64,000 nucleotides of DNA. It comes from Ruminococcus sp. GTDB taxonomy: Bacteria > Bacillota > Clostridia > Oscillospirales > Acutalibacteraceae. The notes under the pieces were generated by a model. The model worked only from the letters and a program-made list of their open reading frames with translations, searched no databases and was not told where the DNA came from. Below are positions 45,205 to 51,806 of this stretch, one piece after another. The position numbers and the translations under genes were made by a program. Each line of letters begins with the position of its first letter. Position 1 is the stretch's first letter. The DNA is taken from the NCBI GenBank assembly GCA_017411385.1, contig JAFQQF010000016.1, forward strand, positions 141,448-205,447, read 5' to 3'.

Positions 45205-45222
45205 CAAAAAGAACAAAAAAAT

Positions 45223-45273
45223 AGCCCTCCTCTGAGAGGAGGGTGGATTTTCTGAAAGCAAAGACAGGAGGAG
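45223..45273. repeat. Composite REP-like element C upstream of hisS
   Basis: A perfect hairpin ccctcctct/agaggaggg, then a degenerate middle, then aggaggag. Plan as in elements A and B. Confidence 0.6.
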
Positions 45274-45289
45274 TTTTGCAGGATACTGT

Positions 45290-45832
45290 TTATTTCAAGA
45301 ACTTTTCTTTAAGCTTTGTTTTTCTTAAAAGCTCTGTAAGTAATGTGCCTGCCACAATACCTGCCAAGCCCTGCATACAGTTGCCAAGAACCGAGGCAAA
45401 GGCGCCTACACCGTACTGAAGAATTACCGCTTCAAACAAAAGGTAACCCGACACCATAACAATTTCCGCAAAAAGTGCTCCCAATGCGGTAAACAGAACA
45501 GAAAGCTTTAGCTTTTTGTCAGCAGTTTTGCTAAAAAGGTGAAGTACAAACCATACACAAACTGCCATAAGAGCTTTGATGATAAAGGTTGCAGGGGCAT
45601 ACTGCACGTAGCCTGCAAATATATCTGCCAAAGCAGAGCCGAGTCCTGCCGCAAGAGCACCATACACAGGGCCTAACATCCACGCAGACAGTATAACCAC
45701 TGCATCGCCTAAATTTAGGAAGCCCCCTGTGGGAGTGGGAATCTGAATAACCATTGTTGCCACACAGCAAAGAGATGCAAAAAGTGCCCCGAGGACGGTT
45801 TTTACAAGAGCGTTTGATTTACCTGCTTTCAT
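45290..45832 (-). CDS. ECF transporter S component
   Basis: The 180-residue protein has five or six hydrophobic helices and the early IPTPTGGFLNLGDAVVILSAWMLGPVYGALAAGLGSALAD segment typical of ECF S components, with the N-terminal ALFASL that would carry the A-x-x-x-A docking motif. S components bind a vitamin or cofactor precursor and share ATPase/T modules encoded elsewhere. No riboswitch is seen in the roughly 35-base leader, so the substrate cannot be named; similarity to the pyridoxine/HMP group is only an impression. Confidence 0.85.
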   Translation of the reverse strand: MKAGKSNALVKTVLGALFASLCCVATMVIQIPTPTGGFLNLGDAVVILSAWMLGPVYGALAAGLGSALADIFAGYVQYAPATFIIKALMAVCVWFVLHLFSKTADKKLKLSVLFTALGALFAEIVMVSGYLLFEAVILQYGVGAFASVLGNCMQGLAGIVAGTLLTELLRKTKLKEKFLK

Positions 45833-45866
45833 ATTGATACCTTCTTCACTTGGTGAGTTTTTTTGT

Positions 45867-45895
45867 ATTATACTACAGAGAATTCATTTTTTCAA
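45867..45895 (-). promoter_or_regulatory. Predicted promoter of the ECF S-component gene
   Basis: Minus strand TTGAAA (45895-45890), 17-base spacer, TATAAT (45872-45867). Confidence 0.65.
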
Positions 45896-46038
45896 TAAAT
45901 CAAGAGAAAATTTGCAATTTATACCAAGAGGTATGCAAGTTATTCCGATTTGTTGATTTTTGATTTTTGAAATGTTAATGTATACTCGTAAAAGGATTTC
46001 GAAGTCATATTTACATTTTTTCTGAAAGGAGAATATGA

Positions 46039-46485
46039 GTGAAGATAAGTTTATCAGTCAGTGAAGAAAGCTACAAGGATATAGAAAAGAAGCTTTTAGC
46101 ACTGGGATTTATTATTGATGATGACGCACCCTTTGTGCTTACAGAAAGAAACCGTTATGCAGAGTTTATCTGCGGAAAGGACGAGGATGTGTCCTGTCAT
46201 ATACCGGTAAGTGAGGTTGTGTATATCGAGAGTATGGGGCACGATATTTTTGTACACACAAAGGATAAAACCTACAGGTGTACAGATAGGTTGTGGCAGC
46301 TTGAAAAAGCCCTTGACCCTGCTTTCTTTCTGCGTATAAGCAATTCGGTGATAATTGCAAAGAAGCAGGTGAGGGGTATACGCTCAGCACTTTCTCAGAA
46401 ATTTATTCTGACACTTTCTGATGGAAACAGGGTAGATGTAACCCGCAGTTACTACTATATTTTTAAGAGTGAATTTGGTATTTAA
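46039..46485 (+). CDS. LytTR-domain DNA-binding protein
   Basis: The C-terminal 100 residues (IPVSEVVYIESMGHDIFVHTKDKTYRCTDRLWQLEKALDPAFFLRISNSVIIAKKQVRGI) are a LytTR domain. The N-terminal 45 residues are short and hold no receiver domain, so this is a stand-alone LytTR regulator. Such genes are usually followed by a membrane protein that holds the regulator at the membrane; the next gene, 12 bases on, encodes a two-helix membrane protein. Starts at GTG/ATG near 46039 after gaaaggag. Confidence 0.88.
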   Translation: MKISLSVSEESYKDIEKKLLALGFIIDDDAPFVLTERNRYAEFICGKDEDVSCHIPVSEVVYIESMGHDIFVHTKDKTYRCTDRLWQLEKALDPAFFLRISNSVIIAKKQVRGIRSALSQKFILTLSDGNRVDVTRSYYYIFKSEFGI

Positions 46486-46497
46486 GGGGGGTTTAGT

Positions 46498-47223
46498 ATG
46501 TTTATACCTTTGTTAGCGTTGATGATACTGACTTTTGCATTTTTTATTGGATTAATCCTGATTCTATACAATGTAATTTACAATTACAGAATAAAGAAGA
46601 GAATGGAGCGAGGCGAAACAGGCGGCAGACAATGGCCTACGCCCAGGAATGTACTCTTTGTTGTGCTGATTATTGCGGTGATTATTGCTCTGACTATTAC
46701 TGCTATAAGTGTACTGACGTCAAATCAGGAGGGTCCCCATGTTTCTTCAAGTCATTATGAGTCTGTAGTAAGCAAGGCTTGTTTTTCACAGTTTTACCGC
46801 AGTGAAGATCTACTGCAGTCAGATATGAGTGTTTACGCAGGGATATATCCTGACGGCAACCTTTCGGAATATGAAAAGAATGAATATACAGAGGGTGAAT
46901 TCAGGTGTGTTGTGTACACAAATAAGAGCTCTATTTCTCCTATGCCCGACTTCGTTGCTTTTGTAGAATATGCAGGTGACGGGGAGTTTGAAAAGGTTGT
47001 GGAATATACCCGTATGGAGCAGGGACATCCCCAAGTGGTAAATTCTGCAGGAAGTTGTGAGAATGTGTCCGAGTACTACTTTATGGCAGGAAATTTCTCT
47101 GATTATACTACAGGCTGTACTCAGTCAATTGGACTTTATAAGGATGCAAAAAAAGCACAGCACGATATAGAGAGTGACAGCCTTGAAAACGCAGACGTAT
47201 TCATTGATATCAGAATCAAATAA
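46498..47223 (+). CDS. Membrane protein partner of the LytTR regulator, unknown family
   Basis: The 241-residue product has two N-terminal membrane helices (about 2-26 and 52-72), with a short basic loop between them, and an extracellular C-terminal domain of about 165 residues with four Cys that could form disulfides. It is not DUF3021, the common partner of LytTR regulators. It probably shares a transcript with the LytTR gene. The RBS is aagggggg at 46486-46494. Confidence 0.65.
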   Translation: MFIPLLALMILTFAFFIGLILILYNVIYNYRIKKRMERGETGGRQWPTPRNVLFVVLIIAVIIALTITAISVLTSNQEGPHVSSSHYESVVSKACFSQFYRSEDLLQSDMSVYAGIYPDGNLSEYEKNEYTEGEFRCVVYTNKSSISPMPDFVAFVEYAGDGEFEKVVEYTRMEQGHPQVVNSAGSCENVSEYYFMAGNFSDYTTGCTQSIGLYKDAKKAQHDIESDSLENADVFIDIRIK

Positions 47224-47276
47224 TGTGACGGGTCTGGTTTCACTTTAACTGTATTTACAATTCTATAAAGCAAAAC

Positions 47277-47312
47277 AGAAAGCCTTCCTCGTTATGAGGA
47301 AGGCTTTCTGTA
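47277..47312. terminator. Bidirectional terminator
   Basis: Perfect 14-base arms agaaagccttcctc and gaggaaggctttct between convergent genes. Confidence 0.85.
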
Positions 47313-47322
47313 TATCAAAATA

Positions 47323-48213
47323 TTATACGTCGTAGGTTTTGTCCAGCTGTTTGAGCTCGTTGTAGGTGTCGATTTCGATGATATCGTCAAAGGTGCATTC
47401 TCTTACGTGAATCTTGTATTCATCCTTGAAATACTCAAGCGCAACCTGATCCCAGTATCTTTCTTTACCGCCGGGTGCCTGAAATACCTGCTTGATGTGG
47501 TTTACAAGGCGGGAGCCGTCTTGTTCATCCCAATAGGAGATGCCGAACATATGGTGGCAGTTTACTCCGCCGACAAGAAGCTTTTTGATAACACCGCTCT
47601 CAGAGGTTTCAAAGCACCAGTCGTCGGTCTTTTCAACAGGAACTGCAAGGTAGTTTGAGTGGTACTGATACTTGGTAATAAGCTTGGGGTTGTAGAGGTA
47701 AAGGTCTGCCTCAAGAACATAAGCATTCTTCAGAAGATAGCTTGCGCACACAGCGGATGAGATGTTGTTTGCTTCGTTGTACTGGGGATTTTCGATAAAC
47801 TTAATCATAGGATAATCGTACAGAAGCTGGTCAAACTGCTCTGCAAGGTAGCCTCTTACTATGTAAATCTCGGGAATGCCTGCGGCAACAACTGCATCAA
47901 GCAGAGTGGTGATAATTCTTTTGCCGTTAACGCGGATAAGGGGCTTGGGGGTATTGAGTGTAACGGGTACCATACGGGAGCCGAAGCCTGCCGCAATGAA
48001 AACAGCACGCTTTACTCTGTAAGGCTCAAGGGCATCAAGACCAGCAGGTGTAATAACACCGTCGGAAATGTATCCCATATTTGAGAGCTCTGCAATGCAC
48101 TTGTTAACTGTGCCCACGGACATTTTTGTTTCAAGAGCTATTTCACGCTGAGGATGTGCTTCGTGCTTGTCAGAAAGAAAAACAAGAACATCAAACTGCT
48201 TTTTTGTAATCAT
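47323..48213 (-). CDS. Winged-helix fused to LicC-like nucleotidyltransferase (CTP:phosphocholine cytidylyltransferase-like)
   Basis: Residues 1-62 form a winged-helix DNA-binding domain (KKQFDVLVFLSDKHEAHPQREIALETKMSVGTVNKCIAEL). Residues 68-290 are a sugar-nucleotidyltransferase fold: FIAAGFGSRMVPVTLNTPKPLIRVNGKR with the G-x-G-x-R and PKPL signature, YIVRGYLAEQFD, NPQYNEANNISS and LEADLYLY. The sequence resembles LicC, which makes CDP-choline for teichoic acid or lipooligosaccharide decoration. The substrate may be phosphocholine or another phospho-headgroup. It shares the operon with the small membrane protein and the YidC-glycerophosphotransferase fusion. Confidence 0.82.
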   Translation of the reverse strand: MITKKQFDVLVFLSDKHEAHPQREIALETKMSVGTVNKCIAELSNMGYISDGVITPAGLDALEPYRVKRAVFIAAGFGSRMVPVTLNTPKPLIRVNGKRIITTLLDAVVAAGIPEIYIVRGYLAEQFDQLLYDYPMIKFIENPQYNEANNISSAVCASYLLKNAYVLEADLYLYNPKLITKYQYHSNYLAVPVEKTDDWCFETSESGVIKKLLVGGVNCHHMFGISYWDEQDGSRLVNHIKQVFQAPGGKERYWDQVALEYFKDEYKIHVRECTFDDIIEIDTYNELKQLDKTYDV

Positions 48214-48293
48214 AATATCACCGCTTAATTTTAGTTAAAACTTTTGTATATTGAACAGACTTTAAGGGAAAAAACCTGTTTTTTAAGCATAAG

Positions 48294-48329
48294 AAACCCT
48301 CTGTCGGATTTCCTTACAGAGGGTTTTAT
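48294..48329 (-). terminator. Hairpin between the small membrane gene and the HTH-LicC gene
   Basis: Arms aaaccctctgt and acagagggttt. The minus-strand T run is weak, so it may only reduce readthrough. Confidence 0.55.
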
Positions 48330-48359
48330 TTGTTTGCTGAAAATGAACAAGGAGGCTTA

Positions 48360-48563
48360 TTAGTTCTCACCGAAAGAACCTGTTACATCCTCTTCAACTT
48401 CTTTTCTTTGGTTCTCGTCAATACCAAGCTTGTCGCTGATTTTCTTCTTTGCACGGCGGAAGTAAACCGCAACAACTGTGCCGATGGTAACAGCAACGCC
48501 TGCAACAGCGGCAAAAACCATTGACATACTTGCAGCATCAATATAACCTGTAAAAATCTGCAT
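48360..48563 (-). CDS. Small single-pass membrane protein
   Basis: The 67-residue product MQIFTGYIDAASMSMVFAAV has one membrane helix (about 13-36) followed by a positively charged then mixed tail (YFRRAKKKISDKLGIDENQR). The ATG follows ggaggaatt. No family is recognised. It sits between the YidC-fusion gene and the HTH-LicC gene, in the same direction, suggesting it is part of the same envelope complex. Confidence 0.65.
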   Translation of the reverse strand: MQIFTGYIDAASMSMVFAAVAGVAVTIGTVVAVYFRRAKKKISDKLGIDENQRKEVEEDVTGSFGEN

Positions 48564-48646
48564 TTTAATTCCTCCGATATGATTGTATCGTTTTGTCGTT
48601 TTTTACACAAACACATTATAGTGTAGTGCACATAAAAAGTCAATTA

Positions 48647-50770
48647 TTATTTAGAGGTTTCTTTATTTGCCTGCTGACGCTTTACAATCTGATTGTAGAT
48701 GTACTTTGCACCTGCAAGTCCGCTTTCGCCTACGTTGTAGATGTTGCGGTGCAGAGCCTCGTCAATCTGTGCTTCGTACTTCTTGGGATTTGTAAGAAGT
48801 TCAGCCACAACATCGGGTACGGTTGAAAGCTTGTCTGTATCAATGGAAATACCAACCTGATCCTTCCAACTGATTTCTGTGGGAACAAAGGGGATTTTCT
48901 CGTAGTTGGGATTTAAGACCTTCATAGGTGTATTGATGAACATAGAAGGCTTCTTGGTGGCATAGGAGAATTCATAGGCAATACCTGACCAGTCGGTAAT
49001 GAGCAGGTCGGACTCCCAGATTGTGCGGTTGGAGGAGAAGTCCATCTCGATAACAAAGTCGTCGCCGTCACAGCCCTCGTACTTTTTGATGATAGCATCC
49101 ATCTTTGCAGGAAAACGCTTGATGTACTCAGGGTGAGGTCTGAGGATTATCTTGTTGCCCTTGTGCAAAAGTCCCTCCATCAGCTCATCAAGGCAGTATT
49201 CGAGGATGTTATCCTCCTGCCATGAGGGAGCAAGGAGAATCTGCTTTTTGCTGTGCTCAACCTTCTCCATTTCTGCGTACATCTTGCACAGGTTGTCAAT
49301 TAGTCCGAAGCCTACAGGCACCAGAGTTTTTTCGGGGAGATTGTAGAGCTTTTCGGTAGCTCTTATTTCGTCTACCTGATGGGGACCAACGCAGAAGATG
49401 GTGTCGAAGTGGTCGTAGGCACCCTCACGCACGCACATGGTAGTACTTGTGGGGCCGTGGAAGGTGTATATATATTCAATGTCTTTTCTTACATAGGAAC
49501 GCTTGATGTAGTATTTTTCAAGGTCGGGGGTAGTCATCAGCACAATATCGGCATCCATCTTCATCATAAAGGTGATGATTTTCTTGGGGCCGATGTAGTA
49601 TGCCTTGATGCGGTTATTTTCCTCGGCTTTTTTGAAGATAGCATCCTTGGGGTCGTTGGTTACGTAGTGAATGGTGATGCTTGTGTTTTTGAGAAGCTCG
49701 TTTATGATGTTCTCAAAATACTTATAGAAACCGCTTTTCTCAGAGTAAATAACAAGATGCTTGTTAGCGATTGAGAAGAAACGCCTGTAGTCTGCACGCT
49801 CACGCTTGGCGTTTTCGTCACGCTTAAAAAGACCTTTTTTCTTGCCTGTGTCCAGTGCCTCAATAGCGGCAAGCTCTTCTCGGCTTGCTTCAAGCTCTTC
49901 GTAGTCAACGTACTTTTTGGGCGAGATAAGTGCATTAAGAAGCAGAAGCTGAAGCACGGCGATAATGTTACTTACTACCCAGTACAGGGCGATACCTGCA
50001 GGAACAAAGAAGCCAAGATATAGGGACAAACCCACGGAGAATGCCATTGTGCCCCACTTGTTGCCCTTGCCCTGCTCTGCCTGCAGAACGTTGATTTTGT
50101 TCTGAATGAAACATAAAAACCAAGAGGAGAAACCTGCAATAATGGGAGCAAGCACGTAAATCCAGTTGTTGCTTATAGTCTGTGAGGGAGTTGCGGAAAG
50201 GTCAAAGCCGAAGAAATCAAGGTCAAAGCTCTGTGCGTTTTTGATTGCAAGAGCACCCTCCTCGGTTTTGGCAATTTCTGTGAAAGCCTCGGGATAGTTC
50301 TTGATAGCATACATTGCGTTGATTTCCACAGAGTTTGACTCCAAATCAATCTCCATAACAGTTGCCGCTGTTTTGTTGATTTCTTCAATTACAGGGGCGG
50401 GAGTGTGGAAGATGTATGAAAAAGGATGATAGATAACAGCCACAACGCCTAAAAGCAGAACAATCTGGATTGCAAGTGGAATAAGGCTTGCAAAGGGGTT
50501 GTACTTCTGCTCTTTATACATACGGGATTGCTCTTCGCCGATACGCTCCGCGTCGCCGTAGTATTTTGCCTTGAGTCTGTTGATAGCCGGTTGGATTTTA
50601 ACAATTTTAATGGAGTTTTTGTGCACCCAGATGCCAACAGGCAAAATGATTATCTTTGTAATCAGGGTGAACAAAGCGATAGCCAAGCCGTAGTCGGCAA
50701 CAAGTGAGTGGGTAAACTGCATTATGTAGCCCAAAGGCAAGGCAAGCCAAGAGATTATCATATCATACAT
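48647..50770 (-). CDS. YidC/Oxa1 insertase domain fused to a CDP-glycerol glycerophosphotransferase
   Basis: Residues 1-295 are a YidC/Oxa1-type membrane domain: LAIALFTLITKIIILPVGIWVHKNSIKIVKIQPAINRLKAKYYGD (Lys at the hydrophilic groove), several helices, and the closing GIALYWVVSNIIAVLQ. Residues about 340-700 are a Glyphos_transf (TagB/TagF) domain: FHGPTSTTMC, LLAPSWQEDN, ILRPHPEYIKR and LLITDWSGIAYEFSYATKKP, which binds CDP-glycerol or a similar CDP-alditol. Start ATG 50770, ggagga 7 bases upstream; a consensus promoter is 60 bases further up. The frame is continuous across the join. The two functions would place polymer synthesis at a membrane insertion machine. 707 residues. Confidence 0.88.
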   Translation of the reverse strand: MYDMIISWLALPLGYIMQFTHSLVADYGLAIALFTLITKIIILPVGIWVHKNSIKIVKIQPAINRLKAKYYGDAERIGEEQSRMYKEQKYNPFASLIPLAIQIVLLLGVVAVIYHPFSYIFHTPAPVIEEINKTAATVMEIDLESNSVEINAMYAIKNYPEAFTEIAKTEEGALAIKNAQSFDLDFFGFDLSATPSQTISNNWIYVLAPIIAGFSSWFLCFIQNKINVLQAEQGKGNKWGTMAFSVGLSLYLGFFVPAGIALYWVVSNIIAVLQLLLLNALISPKKYVDYEELEASREELAAIEALDTGKKKGLFKRDENAKRERADYRRFFSIANKHLVIYSEKSGFYKYFENIINELLKNTSITIHYVTNDPKDAIFKKAEENNRIKAYYIGPKKIITFMMKMDADIVLMTTPDLEKYYIKRSYVRKDIEYIYTFHGPTSTTMCVREGAYDHFDTIFCVGPHQVDEIRATEKLYNLPEKTLVPVGFGLIDNLCKMYAEMEKVEHSKKQILLAPSWQEDNILEYCLDELMEGLLHKGNKIILRPHPEYIKRFPAKMDAIIKKYEGCDGDDFVIEMDFSSNRTIWESDLLITDWSGIAYEFSYATKKPSMFINTPMKVLNPNYEKIPFVPTEISWKDQVGISIDTDKLSTVPDVVAELLTNPKKYEAQIDEALHRNIYNVGESGLAGAKYIYNQIVKRQQANKETSK

Positions 50771-50831
50771 TGCTTATCCTCCGTTTTTTTGGATTGCAAA
50801 AGCCATACAATCCCATAATATATCAAATTAC

Positions 50832-50861
50832 ATTATACTCCCAAGCAAGAAGGTTTGTCAA
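50832..50861 (-). promoter_or_regulatory. Promoter of the YidC-fusion operon
   Basis: Minus strand TTGACA (50861-50856), 18-base spacer, TATAAT (50837-50832). Confidence 0.75.
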
Positions 50862-50969
50862 TTGTAGTCCAACACAGTAAAACCCTTGTAAGAAACACAG
50901 GAAGATATGCATAATGACAAGAAAGAAAAGGGTTTTGTTGCAATGTGAAAATAAAATTTCAAAAAGATA

Positions 50970-50998
50970 TTGAAAAAGCAAAAACTTTGTGGTAATAT
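50970..50998 (+). promoter_or_regulatory. Promoter of tRNA-Thr
   Basis: TTGAAA (50970-50975), 17-base spacer, TAATAT (50993-50998), 36 bases before the tRNA. Confidence 0.6.
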
Positions 50999-51034
50999 AG
51001 TCGGGTAACCTTGAAGGGTACAATGTGAATAATC

Positions 51035-51110
<76 letters not shown>

Positions 51111-51141
51111 AAAAAGACAGACTTTTTAGTCTGTCTTTTTT
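51111..51141 (+). terminator. Terminator after tRNA-Thr
   Basis: Arms aaaaagacagact and agtctgtcttttt, ending in TTTTT; the run of T follows immediately. Confidence 0.85.
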
Positions 51142-51366
51142 ATTCAAGCCGAAGGTTTGATATGTAATCGCCGTAAGGCGTATGCAATCAGTTCGCATAG
51201 CGAACTGTATGTCATCAAGGGGTAAGATTTGTGTGTTTTCTTTCGGCTTGATTACATACATTTCCTAACGTAAATGATTTCATACCGCAGTATTCTGCGG
51301 ATTTCATACACGCTTCGCGTGATTGCTTTATATCGAAACTTCTGATATAATATATTTGGTGGTTAT
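51142..51366. repeat. Array of nested inverted repeats leading into the four-helix-bundle gene
   Basis: At least six short hairpins (gccgaaggt near 51148, cgcc/ggcg 51169-51180, cagttcgc/gcgaactg 51189-51207, ccgcag/ctgcgg 51285-51300, cacgc/gcgtg 51309-51321, tatatc/gatata 51330-51350) are separated by a repeated spacer. In the first half the spacer reads TATGnnATC (51161, 51181, 51208); in the second half it reads GATTnCATAC (51250, 51276, 51300), its reverse complement. Long-range arms tcaagccgaa (51144-51153) and ttcggcttga (51242-51251) close the whole. It has no gene. Confidence 0.75.
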
Positions 51367-51720
51367 ATGGGCAAGAATCTATTGTTAGAGTATTCCGAAC
51401 ATTTAGCAGTACAAATCGAACTACTTTGCAGAAAGATTAACGGTAATTCCAATATTTTATTTCAAATCAGAAAATCTTCATCAAGTGTTTTTGCCAATAT
51501 CAGCGAGGCTCAATACCCCCAAAGCCTTCCCGATATGCTTTCAAAATTCAAAATTGCCCGTAAAGAGTGTATGGAAACAGAAAGCTGGCTTAAGCTTATG
51601 TGGGCTACAAATATTATTGAAGAAGCAGATTATAAGGAATATCGCAACTTATGCGGAAGAATCAGACGATTACTTACAGTTTCCTGCATAACGATAGAAA
51701 ATAAAATTAACAATACATAA
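51367..51720 (+). CDS. Four-helix bundle protein (23S rRNA intervening-sequence protein family, S23)
   Basis: The 117-residue protein MGKNLLLEYSEHLAVQIELLC has the amphipathic helical pattern of the S23/TIGR02436 four-helix-bundle family, with QIRKSSSSVFANISEAQYPQS and RKECMETESWLKLMW. First found encoded in 23S rRNA intervening sequences, most family members stand alone with unknown function. The ATG is at 51367 with a weak ggtgg. The long hairpin array directly upstream is part of the same unit. Confidence 0.85.
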   Translation: MGKNLLLEYSEHLAVQIELLCRKINGNSNILFQIRKSSSSVFANISEAQYPQSLPDMLSKFKIARKECMETESWLKLMWATNIIEEADYKEYRNLCGRIRRLLTVSCITIENKINNT

Positions 51721-51726
51721 ACCAAC

Positions 51727-51775
51727 AGACCTTATCGTTACACATTTTTGAGTGTGCGGATAAGGTCTGTTTTTG
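51727..51775 (+). terminator. Terminator after the four-helix-bundle gene
   Basis: Arms agaccttatc and gataaggtct with an internal stem acac/gtgt, followed by TTTTTG. Confidence 0.8.
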
Positions 51776-51806
51776 TTTATCTACATTATTCTGTTTCTTA
51801 TGTGTA

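Noticed and set aside
45125-45222. T-box leader before hisS
   Set aside because: No specifier loop or T-box sequence; only a promoter-like pair is seen.
51142-51366. CRISPR array
   Set aside because: The repeats are short, mirrored and of different hairpins, with no constant 25-37 base repeat or cas genes.
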